A stretch of 11,244 nt of DNA from an uncultured Clostridia bacterium. GTDB taxonomy: Bacteria; Bacillota; Clostridia; Oscillospirales; Ruminococcaceae. The notes beneath the pieces are model-generated. The model was not told where the DNA came from, did no database searches, and was given only the letters and a program-made list of their open reading frames with translations. Below, one piece after another: positions 5,418-11,244 of this stretch. The position numbers and the translations under genes were made by a program. Numbering within the stretch: position 1 is the stretch's first letter; every line of letters begins with the position of its first letter. The DNA is taken from contig CAMNVW010000028.1 of the NCBI GenBank assembly GCA_946563605.1, positions 1 to 11,244 of the forward strand. Reading direction: 5' to 3'.

Positions 5418-6269
5418 TTATTTTTCCTCAAACAGCCGCTTCATCCGCTCATATGCTGCTTTGGCATCCTCATACCCGTTTTCATACGCCGCCTGCAATT
5501 TTCCGGTGTCATGCTCGATTCGCTTGAGCACCATCGGTTTGCTCGGTCGGATGAGGATAGCTTTTCCCTGCTTTTCCAGTTCCTGTGCAAAATCCAAGCT
5601 GTCATTGTAGTTGATATGACGCTGTTCGAGCGCCTTGCACAGCTTTGGATATTTTTGATATCTGCGGCGGATCACCGGCATCAGCCGGTTGGGCTTTTTG
5701 CGATAACCTTCGTTCTGCGTCAGTACGATCACCTGTTTTTCGTTGCCGTCCGCAAGCGCTTTCCTGACCGGTATCGAATCCGCAATCCCACCGTCAAGAT
5801 ATTCCCTGCCGGCGATGTTTTGCATCGGTGAAAGCAGCGGCATCGAACTCGACGCGATGGAACAAAGGATGGTGTCGTCCCCTGTTTGATTGGAAAACCA
5901 CTGGCACTCTCCAGTTTGACAGTCGGTCGCGCCCACCATCAGTCTCATCGGCGAAGAATGGAAGGTATCATAATCAAAGGGGATGTATTTTTCCGGTATC
6001 TCATAAAAGGAAAACTGCCAGTTAAAAATAGAGCCGTTTTTCACAAGCTGTTTCATTCCCATGTAACGAGGGTCGTTGCAAAACCGCAGCGCCACCTCGA
6101 TATATCTTCCCTTGTCCTGTGAAAGATAGTTGAGTGCATTGCACGCTCCTGCGGAAATGCCATAAACACTGGAAAACAAAATCCCCTTTTCCATCAGGAA
6201 ATCCAGCACACCGCCGGTATAGACGCCGCGAAAACCGCCGCCTTCCAGAATCAATGCTCCCTGATACAA
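5418..6269 (-). CDS. patatin-like phospholipase family protein (about 283 aa)
   Basis: A second, shorter patatin-like serine acyl hydrolase, resembling the YjjU-type group of bacterial patatins. With this start, the oxyanion motif GGGFRG is at about 10-15, Ser39 lies in GISAG, and Asp159 lies in DGG. The C-terminal part is highly charged. The start is uncertain. The strong AGGGGAGG site suits the TTG at 6269; a GTG at 6278 lies too close to it, and a TTG at 6299 has only AGGGG, overlapping the degV stop. Family members usually begin a few residues before LxLEGGG, which favours 6269. It follows degV closely and is followed by DUF1294 after 27 bases. Release of fatty acid next to a fatty-acid-binding DegV protein is an appealing but inferred link. 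Confidence 0.9.
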   Translation of the reverse strand: MYQGALILEGGGFRGVYTGGVLDFLMEKGILFSSVYGISAGACNALNYLSQDKGRYIEVALRFCNDPRYMGMKQLVKNGSIFNWQFSFYEIPEKYIPFDYDTFHSSPMRLMVGATDCQTGECQWFSNQTGDDTILCSIASSSMPLLSPMQNIAGREYLDGGIADSIPVRKALADGNEKQVIVLTQNEGYRKKPNRLMPVIRRRYQKYPKLCKALEQRHINYNDSLDFAQELEKQGKAILIRPSKPMVLKRIEHDTGKLQAAYENGYEDAKAAYERMKRLFEEK

Positions 6270-6303
6270 CCGATTCACTTCCTCCCCTGACCGTTTCAAG
6301 CGC

Positions 6304-7191
6304 CTAGTCCCCTAAAAATGCAATACTGATAATCTGCGGGCCTGCGTTGATGGTAATTGCCGCTCCGATTTTATAGACGCCCACCGGCGGATAGCCCGCG
6401 ATTTTCTCGCACATTTTCGCAAGCTCAGCGCTCGCTTCGGTATCCCTTGCCACGAAAATCATGTACGGTTCGTTCGGGTTCTTTTTACTGCGCTGCTGTT
6501 CAAATAACTCCGCCATACGGGTCAGAACAGCGGTATTTCCTCTGACCTTCTCGGCAGTATTGATTTTTCCGACCGCCGAAATCACCGGACGCAGCCCCAT
6601 CATTTCTCCTACAAAAGCGGCAGCACAGCTGATGCGCCCCGATTTCTTGACATACTTTAAGGTAAACGGGCTGAAATAAATCTTCACCCTTGCAAGGTAG
6701 TCCTGAATATATGCCACCACCTGCGCAAAGCTTGCTCCTTGTTTTGCCTGATGGCACGCCTGGATGATCGGATAACCATACCCCATTGTATAGCTGTTGG
6801 AGTCGATTACCTTAATTTCCATCGCATTCGGATGTTCCTCCAAAAAACTTTCCCTTGCCATCAGCGCGGACTGATACATTGCGGACGCTCCCGAAAACAG
6901 AGTAACGATCACGGTATGGGTGTAACCCTGCTGGTAGATCTCCTCCAATTTTTCCTGGAAGGTGATTGCTGGAATATGGGAGGTAACCGGTATCGACTTG
7001 CAGGTGTCGATCAAATCATAAAATTCCTCGGCAGTAAAGCTCACCCTCTCATAATAACCTTTTCCGTCTGCGGTGACAGGAATCGGCAGGATGCAAAGGT
7101 TGTCCAATTCCCGTTCATCCTCCAGTGGAATATCACAGGCAGAATCGGTAATAAAAAATATCTTTTCCTGATTGTTTGCAGCTTCTTTCAT
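6304..7191 (-). CDS. DegV family fatty-acid-binding protein
   Basis: A 295-residue member of the DegV/FakB family. These proteins bind one fatty acid. In characterised Gram-positive systems they present it to the kinase FakA, giving acyl phosphate for phospholipid synthesis. Visible signatures are ITDSACDI (14-21), the VTSHIPA stretch in the position of the usual TSQP-type lipid-head-group loop, LFSGASAMYQSA, and KYVKKSGRIS, the counterpart of the family's KGGRI motif. Length is typical. The start is the ATG at 7191, five bases after AAAGGAGG; an upstream in-frame TTG at 7212 lies before that site. Thirteen bases separate it from the trmL stop. Clostridia often carry several DegV paralogues, and the fatty acid and the kinase partner cannot be read from this window. 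Confidence 0.93.
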   Translation of the reverse strand: MKEAANNQEKIFFITDSACDIPLEDERELDNLCILPIPVTADGKGYYERVSFTAEEFYDLIDTCKSIPVTSHIPAITFQEKLEEIYQQGYTHTVIVTLFSGASAMYQSALMARESFLEEHPNAMEIKVIDSNSYTMGYGYPIIQACHQAKQGASFAQVVAYIQDYLARVKIYFSPFTLKYVKKSGRISCAAAFVGEMMGLRPVISAVGKINTAEKVRGNTAVLTRMAELFEQQRSKKNPNEPYMIFVARDTEASAELAKMCEKIAGYPPVGVYKIGAAITINAGPQIISIAFLGD

Positions 7192-7204
7192 AGCAGCCTC
7201 CTTT

Positions 7205-7738
7205 TTAATCAATCACTTGTTCGGCGTCATCCCAACGGAATTTGTGCAGTTGACCTTCATTCTGCAAAGCAGGAAAGTTCCACTGCCGCAGCGTCTCGTA
7301 AGCCGCAATCGCAACGGTGTTGGAAAGATTGAGGCTTCTGACCGGCCCGATCATTGGCAGACGCAGACAGGCATCGGGATGCTTGAGCAGAATCCTTTCA
7401 TCAATGCCGGCATCCTCCCTGCCAAAAATCAGGTAACAGTCGTTGGGATAATGCTGCTCGGAATAAACCTTTCTTCCCTTGGTTGTGAAAAAGTAAAGAT
7501 GATCGTCCCGATGTTTATCTAAAAATTCCTGGGTAGAATCATAATAGGTGATGTCCAGAAAATGCCAGTAGTCCAAGCCTGCCCGCTTGAGTTTTTTGTC
7601 GTCGATGGAAAATCCCATCGGTCCGACCAAATGCAGCCTTGCGCCTGTGCAGGCGCAGGTACGCGCGACGTTGCCGGTATTTTGAGGAATTTGCGGTTCG
7701 AACAACACAATATTTAATCTCGGTTGGTGTTCGCTCAA
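7205..7738 (-). CDS. trmL: tRNA (cytidine(34)-2'-O)-methyltransferase
   Basis: A 177-residue SPOUT-class methyltransferase that 2'-O-methylates the wobble base (C34 or cmnm5U34) of leucine tRNAs using S-adenosylmethionine. All three SPOUT motifs are visible: NTGNVART (20-27), IFGREDAG (104-111), and PMIGPVRSLNLSNTVAI (128-144), which forms the trefoil-knot cofactor site. The core length fits TrmL (about 155-160), with a short C-terminal extension. The start is a TTG at 7738, seven bases after AAAGGAGG; a longer frame from 7810 reads through the leader and the ribosome binding site, so it is not used. It heads the operon trmL-degV-patatin-DUF1294, with a good promoter at 7824-7852. The catalytic assignment is from family knowledge. 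Confidence 0.94.
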   Translation of the reverse strand: MSEHQPRLNIVLFEPQIPQNTGNVARTCACTGARLHLVGPMGFSIDDKKLKRAGLDYWHFLDITYYDSTQEFLDKHRDDHLYFFTTKGRKVYSEQHYPNDCYLIFGREDAGIDERILLKHPDACLRLPMIGPVRSLNLSNTVAIAAYETLRQWNFPALQNEGQLHKFRWDDAEQVID

Positions 7739-7823
7739 AAGAACCCCTCCTTTAAAAAATGTCTTATTAAACGATATTAAGTGGTATTTCCCACCATATT
7801 TATGTAACAACTGTTATTTATTT

Positions 7824-7852
7824 ATATTAGTCAATCCGAGCCAATTTGTCAA
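7824..7852 (-). promoter_or_regulatory. promoter of the trmL operon
   Basis: Minus strand perfect TTGACA (7847-7852), 17 bases, then TAATAT (7824-7829). Transcription would begin near 7817, giving a leader of about 80 bases before the TTG at 7738. The leader has a small GTGG/CCAC hairpin that I would not call regulatory. Confidence 0.65.
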
Positions 7853-7928
7853 GTTTCTGTCGCTGAACCCGCCGCGCAGAGTTTAGACCAAGTAGGTCTT
7901 GCCTTACAAAACTTTTACTTTTTAATGA

Positions 7929-7957
7929 TTGATTTCGATCGGAAAATCGGTTATTCT
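7929..7957 (+). promoter_or_regulatory. weak candidate promoter for the alarmone synthetase gene
   Basis: TTGATT (7929-7934), 17 bases, then TATTCT (7952-7957), four of six matches at each element. It lies about 80 bases before the ATG at 8040 in the divergent gap with trmL. The spacer contains CGAT and ATCG in inverted orientation. Between 7853 and 7928 there is only a five-bp hairpin (7885-7899). Confidence 0.35.
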
Positions 7958-8039
7958 AAGAACAGGAATGTTGTAAAACATCAAATTTTGCTGATTCTTC
8001 ACCCGAACAGTCCGGTACACAGGGAGGTCAAAAAATAAA

Positions 8040-8747
8040 ATGGGTAAAATTCTTGACATCAGAAAGCTGACGCAGGATATTTCTAACTGGCAGTCGCCGC
8101 AGGATCTGTTGGAAACGCTGAACAATGTAGAGCAGGATATGGCTTTGTATGAATCCGGCATTCAGGAAATCCGCACCAAGCTGGAAATTTTGCAGCGTGA
8201 CTCCCGTTTTGGAGAAGAACATAATCCAATCGAATCCATCAAGAGCCGTGTCAAACGCCCGATGAGCATCATCGAAAAATTGTATCGTAAAGGATTTCCG
8301 ATTTCTGTCCAGTCTATGAAAGAAAACCTGAACGATATTGCCGGTATCCGTGTGATCTGCCCGTTTATCGATGATATTTACACTGTGGCAGAAATGCTGA
8401 TCCGTCAGGATGATCTCGTTGTCATCTCGAAGAAAGATTACATCAAAAATCCAAAGCCGAACGGCTACCGCAGCTACCATCTGGTGCTGGAAGTCCCCGT
8501 ATTTTTGTCCGACCGCAAGGAGCACGTCCGCGTAGAGGTGCAGCTGCGCACCATCGCGATGGATTTTTGGGCGAGTCTGGAACATCAGATCCATTACAAA
8601 GCGGAATACCAATCTACCCAAGCGATATCTGACGATACCATTATCGCCGAGCTGAAAGAATGTGCTGACATCATCGCACAGACCGACGAGCGGATGCAAT
8701 CCATCTCCCATCAGATCCACTGTATCAAGGACACCCCATGCAAATAG
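8040..8747 (+). CDS. small alarmone synthetase (GTP pyrophosphokinase, RelA/SpoT domain)
   Basis: A 235-residue single-domain (p)ppGpp synthetase of the RelQ/RelP type. It transfers pyrophosphate from ATP to GDP or GTP to make stringent-response alarmones in the cytoplasm. Signatures of the RelA_SpoT synthetase domain are SRVKRP (69-74), NDIAGIRVIC (98-107), the G-loop region NPKPNGYRSYH (137-147), the catalytic Glu166 in EVQLRT (166-171), and FWASLEHQIHYK (176-187). There is no HD hydrolase, TGS or ACT domain, so it cannot degrade alarmones or sense ribosomes as long Rel does. A C-terminal helix probably aids oligomerisation, as in RelQ. The ATG lies 11 bases after GGAGGT, a rather long spacing. 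Control is probably transcriptional. Whether it is closer to RelQ or RelP cannot be settled by eye. Confidence 0.93.
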   Translation: MGKILDIRKLTQDISNWQSPQDLLETLNNVEQDMALYESGIQEIRTKLEILQRDSRFGEEHNPIESIKSRVKRPMSIIEKLYRKGFPISVQSMKENLNDIAGIRVICPFIDDIYTVAEMLIRQDDLVVISKKDYIKNPKPNGYRSYHLVLEVPVFLSDRKEHVRVEVQLRTIAMDFWASLEHQIHYKAEYQSTQAISDDTIIAELKECADIIAQTDERMQSISHQIHCIKDTPCK

Positions 8748-8791
8748 CCGGATTTTTTACGCAGGGGAAACCATCCTTTTCCAAAAAGCGA

Positions 8792-8820
8792 TTGTAATTT
8801 CACCGCAGATTAGGTATAAT
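8792..8820 (+). promoter_or_regulatory. promoter of the acidic membrane protein gene
   Basis: TTGTAA (8792-8797), 17 bases, then a perfect TATAAT (8815-8820). The start of transcription would be near 8827. A small hairpin follows in the leader, GATGC (8833-8837) with GCATC (8843-8847). The promoter makes this gene independent of the alarmone synthetase gene, although no terminator separates them. Confidence 0.7.
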
Positions 8821-8874
8821 GGAACTATACGAGATGCAAAACGCATCAATTACAACCATAAAGGAGTGTGCTCC

Positions 8875-9165
8875 ATGAAAAAGAGTGTATTGATTTCACT
8901 GATCGCATTAGGGATCTCTCTGGTTGGACTGGTTATTGCGTTAGCCGCATGGCTCCAAAAGAAGAAAGACCTCATCTGTGATGATTTTGACGACAGCCTG
9001 CTGCCTGATGACGATGACGAAGAAGAGGAGGATATTTTCGCTCCTTCTAAGCGTCTCAAACCTGCTTTCTATGATTACGAAGCGGAAGATCATGACTATG
9101 AACTATCTCGTGATTCTCTTGGGCATGAACACTATCGTGGAGAACCGGAATCCCAGGCTGAATAA
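8875..9165 (+). CDS. small single-pass membrane protein with very acidic tail
   Basis: A 96-residue protein I do not recognise. Residues 1-27 give MKKS and a long hydrophobic stretch (LISLIALGISLVGLVIALAAWL), followed by QKKKD. This looks like an uncleaved membrane anchor with no lipobox. Positive residues flank both sides, so orientation is ambiguous. The rest is strongly acidic, with DDFDDSLLPDDDDEEEEDIF at about 36-55, followed by several Tyr- and His-containing acidic stretches, and looks disordered. The start is the ATG at 8875 after AAGGAG; an upstream frame to 8662 overlaps the synthetase and is not used. It has its own promoter and a strong terminator, arguing that it is a real gene. 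Acidic tails can bind cations or basic proteins, but no function is claimed. Confidence 0.8.
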   Translation: MKKSVLISLIALGISLVGLVIALAAWLQKKKDLICDDFDDSLLPDDDDEEEEDIFAPSKRLKPAFYDYEAEDHDYELSRDSLGHEHYRGEPESQAE

Positions 9166-9197
9166 TGTTTTATGATATAGGAAAACACCTCTTTGGA

Positions 9198-9238
9198 AGA
9201 ACCTCCGTTTTACATAAAAACCGCGGAGGTTCTTTTTT
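9198..9238 (+). terminator. intrinsic terminator after the acidic membrane protein gene
   Basis: AGAACCTCCG (9198-9207) pairs perfectly with CGGAGGTTCT (9224-9233), with a 16-base AT-rich loop, followed by six T's. It lies 32 bases after the stop codon. Confidence 0.88.
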
Positions 9239-9241
9239 ATA

Positions 9242-9324
9242 AAGTTTTGTGGGCTTGCGACCCCATACCTCTTGTTTTGGTTTCATCAAATCGATAAGTT
9301 TTAGGGGGTTGCGACCCCCTTACC
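9242..9324. repeat. imperfect direct repeat pair at the start of the hairpin array
   Basis: AAGTTTT followed by a GGG-rich arm, TTGCGA, CCCC and a short tail ending TACC occurs at 9242-9269 and again at 9296-9324. The first copy has the weaker stem (GGG/CCC) and the second AGGGGG/CCCCCT. A 26-base AT-rich stretch separates them. Confidence 0.6.
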
Positions 9325-9633
9325 CCCCTTAGTTGTGGGGCTACTCGCCCCACTCCCTCGGCAACTTTCTTGTGTGAAGAAAGTTCCACAAAGAGCACAT
9401 TCGGAACCTCCTGGTTCCGAAACCTCCAGCAGAGAGGGTGTTCCCCCTCTCGACTCCCCCCGAAAATCCCAGTTTGGGGAACAATATTGGGAGCTTCGTT
9501 GCGGGGGACTGAGTTTGGCTTTACCAAACTCACGGAAGTTCAAGGTTGGGAGAATGGGCAACGCCCATTCTCAGGGTCACACAACACAAAGCCTGTTGTT
9601 GCACAAAAGCAAAAGTGCGACTTTTAAAACAGG
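9242..9633. repeat. non-coding array of consecutive hairpins
   Basis: About 390 bases without a credible gene hold a run of hairpins. Arms: 9303-9308/9315-9320 (AGGGGG); 9335-9341/9347-9353 (GTGGGGC); 9363-9371/9377-9385 (AACTTTCTT); 9400-9408/9413-9421 (TTCGGAACC); 9432-9438/9445-9451 (GAGAGGG); 9510-9518/9524-9532 (TGAGTTTGG); 9550-9559/9563-9572 (GAGAATGGGC); 9592-9597/9628-9633 (CCTGTT) enclosing 9611-9616/9620-9625 (AAAAGT). The arms differ from one another, so it is not a tandem or CRISPR repeat. The last hairpins overlap the stop of the peptidase gene. It may be a dispersed, REP- or BIME-like intergenic element, or a structured RNA. Confidence 0.6.
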
Positions 9634-11244
9634 TGCTGATGGAACCAGTTGGTAATCTCTTTCAAGCGTCTGATGCGGTGCTTTGGTTTGCCGTTGCGGC
9701 TCAGCTCATGGTTTTCGCCATGGAACAGGCAAAGCCTTGTCTCTACACCATGCATCCGCAAAGCGGTGAACATCTGCAAAGCATCGGTCATCCAACAGCG
9801 GTAGTCCTCATCCGACTGAATGAACAAGGTCGGCGTTTTGCATTTGTCCGCATAGCAAAGCGGCGAACGCGCCCACATCTCCTCAGGAGAGTTCCACGGG
9901 TCAGACTGCACCGCACTCAAATTGTGATAATAACCGATGTCGGTTGTCAGGCATTTGCTGATAAAGTTGGAAATCGACCGCTGCGATGCTACCGCCGCAA
10001 ACCGGTCGGTATGTCCCACGATCCAGTTTGCCATAAAGCCGCCGTAGCTGCCGCCCGTCATGCCAACGCGCGCTTTGTCAATCTGCGGATAGCTTTCCAG
10101 CACCTTATCGGTAAATTCCATCAAATCATTGTAGTCGATCACGCCATAACGCTTGCCGCGGATATCCGCAAACTCGTTGCCTTTACCGTCACTGCCGCGC
10201 GGATTGCAGAAAAATACAAAGTACCCTTCGCTTGCCCACAGCTGCATTTCATGGAAAAAGACTTCCCCGTAAACCGTTTTCGGACCTCCATGTACATCCA
10301 AAATCGCAGGATACTGCTTGTTCGCGTCATATCCCACCGGCTCAATCACCCAGCCGTCGATCTCTACGCCATCTTTGTCGACAAACGGGAAATAGGTAAG
10401 CGGCTGAACAGTGTGGCTCGCCAGAAATTCATCGTTGAAGCTCGTCAGCTTCGTTTCATGCTCATCGCCGATGTTACAGGTATAAAGCTCCTGCAAACCG
10501 CCTTCACGCATACCAACATAGATGAGATTGTCGCCGCACAGGTCAAAGCAATCGACGCTGCCGTTGATTTTCGGCGTGACCTGTGTGCTTACGCCGTCCA
10601 GCGTAAGGCGCATGACAGCGGAATTAAATCCAATGGTGTCGGTGTAGTACCATGCAGTATCAGTGGCTTTTTTAGTGCGTCCGCCGCCATGACGGCAGTC
10701 GGAACCAACGCTTGAGTGCATACCCTGATCCAGATCCGCCCAAACGGTCAGCTTTCCGGTCTGCGGATCCGCCAGATAGTAGGTCGGATTCTGATTGGTG
10801 CCGTAGATTTTACCATCGGATGCTGCTACTGCGATTTTATCGCCCAAAAAGTGTGCCGCATCAACGCCGTAACGATGTTCGAGCGCAACCTCTACTACAT
10901 TCTTTCCATGCAGTTCTACAACGTACATATCGTCCTTCTGGTCGTCCATCCACTTGTAATCGTGGCCAAAATAGAGCACGCGGTCGGCGTTTGCATCGTA
11001 GTCAAATCCCGAAACATTCATGTACTCCGGGCTGAGCAGACGGCAAGTTTTGGAGTTGCGGTCAAACAGATACAGCCGGTTCCGCAGCTTATTGACGACC
11101 CCTCTGCCATTCGACCAAAACGGCAGTTCGTCAAAAACCTCATAATCCTTTTCTTCCTCAATCTGTTCGAGCGCTTCTTCACTGTCCTTGCCTTCAAGAC
11201 CGGTCAGGTCGACGGCATAGTGATTGTAACTGCCCACGAAGAGT
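9624..11244 (-). CDS. S9 family serine peptidase (prolyl oligopeptidase/acylaminoacyl-peptidase type), N-terminus missing
   Basis: At least 539 residues are visible; the frame stays open through the right edge, so the true start is outside. Numbering here begins at the GTG at 11237. The first about 280 residues have repeated WxY/Lxx beta-strand patterns, consistent with a beta-propeller that limits access to peptides. The C-terminal alpha/beta-hydrolase domain has the HGGP oxyanion region (316-319), the nucleophile Ser397 in GGSYGG, the catalytic Asp478 in SDEDYRC, and His510 in GENHE, which is the S9C arrangement. It hydrolyses short peptides or acyl-amino acids in the cytoplasm. No signal peptide can be assessed. 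The stop codon lies within the final hairpins of the preceding array. It appears intact apart from the edge. Confidence 0.95.
   Translation of the reverse strand, partial: LFVGSYNHYAVDLTGLEGKDSEEALEQIEEEKDYEVFDELPFWSNGRGVVNKLRNRLYLFDRNSKTCRLLSPEYMNVSGFDYDANADRVLYFGHDYKWMDDQKDDMYVVELHGKNVVEVALEHRYGVDAAHFLGDKIAVAASDGKIYGTNQNPTYYLADPQTGKLTVWADLDQGMHSSVGSDCRHGGGRTKKATDTAWYYTDTIGFNSAVMRLTLDGVSTQVTPKINGSVDCFDLCGDNLIYVGMREGGLQELYTCNIGDEHETKLTSFNDEFLASHTVQPLTYFPFVDKDGVEIDGWVIEPVGYDANKQYPAILDVHGGPKTVYGEVFFHEMQLWASEGYFVFFCNPRGSDGKGNEFADIRGKRYGVIDYNDLMEFTDKVLESYPQIDKARVGMTGGSYGGFMANWIVGHTDRFAAVASQRSISNFISKCLTTDIGYYHNLSAVQSDPWNSPEEMWARSPLCYADKCKTPTLFIQSDEDYRCWMTDALQMFTALRMHGVETRLCLFHGENHELSRNGKPKHRIRRLKEITNWFHQHLF

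Noticed and set aside
7885..7899. Hairpin AGACC/GGTCT in the trmL-synthetase gap as a terminator
   Set aside because: Only five pairs, no T-run, and it lies between divergent genes where no transcript needs to end.
9303..9572. CRISPR array or tandem repeat
   Set aside because: The stems share no common repeat sequence and have no regular spacers, and no cas gene is visible.
9237..9655. Several 85-106 codon frames on both strands across the hairpin array
   Set aside because: They have no ribosome binding sites, overlap one another on both strands, and follow the inverted repeats. They are best explained as by-products of the structured non-coding sequence.
9546..10715. 389-codon plus-strand open frame
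   Set aside because: It lies opposite the S9 peptidase, which has a full catalytic triad and normal family features. The plus-strand translation resembles no family and has no ribosome binding site; it is a codon-bias shadow.

Overview
The window reads as chromosomal DNA of a Gram-positive anaerobe of the Clostridia, most likely in or near the Oscillospiraceae/Ruminococcaceae. This is inferred from strong AGGAGG-type ribosome binding sites with TTG starts, housekeeping-type promoters with 17-base spacers, a DegV protein, a small alarmone synthetase and roughly balanced base composition. No rRNA, tRNA, integrase, transposase or CRISPR array is visible. All genes seem intact except the two cut by the window edges.

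Layout. 1-265: a leftward promoter, a 12-bp hairpin and perhaps the first codons of a gene leaving the window. 266-2415 (minus strand): a class-I glutamine amidotransferase-like hydrolase (peptidase C26) and a 440-residue patatin-like phospholipase, each with its own candidate promoter. 2631-4297 (plus): a MATE efflux transporter with its own promoter, a structured leader offering two mutually exclusive hairpins, and a strong terminator that lies inside the 3' end of the next, convergent gene. 4260-5115: a small XRE-type repressor and a small sigma-region-4-like protein transcribed divergently from a shared control region built on a 14-bp-arm palindrome. 5084-7852 (minus): an apparent four-gene operon, trmL, degV, a second patatin-like phospholipase and a DUF1294 membrane protein, with a good promoter at one end and a bidirectional terminator at the other. 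7929-9238 (plus): a small (p)ppGpp synthetase, then a very acidic single-pass membrane protein with its own near-consensus promoter and a terminator. 9242-9633: no gene, but a run of about nine hairpins. 9624-11244 (minus): an S9 family serine peptidase whose N-terminus lies beyond the right edge.

How the genes may work together. DegV proteins bind fatty acids, and in characterised cases hand them to the kinase FakA. A patatin-like lipase directly downstream in the same operon suggests a lipid-turnover module, although no fakA is visible. The XRE/sigma-like pair looks like a compact regulatory switch whose two -35 elements sit on opposite ends of one palindrome. The most unusual features are this switch, the hairpin array before the peptidase, and the MATE leader. 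All three are readings of the sequence that need outside comparison.
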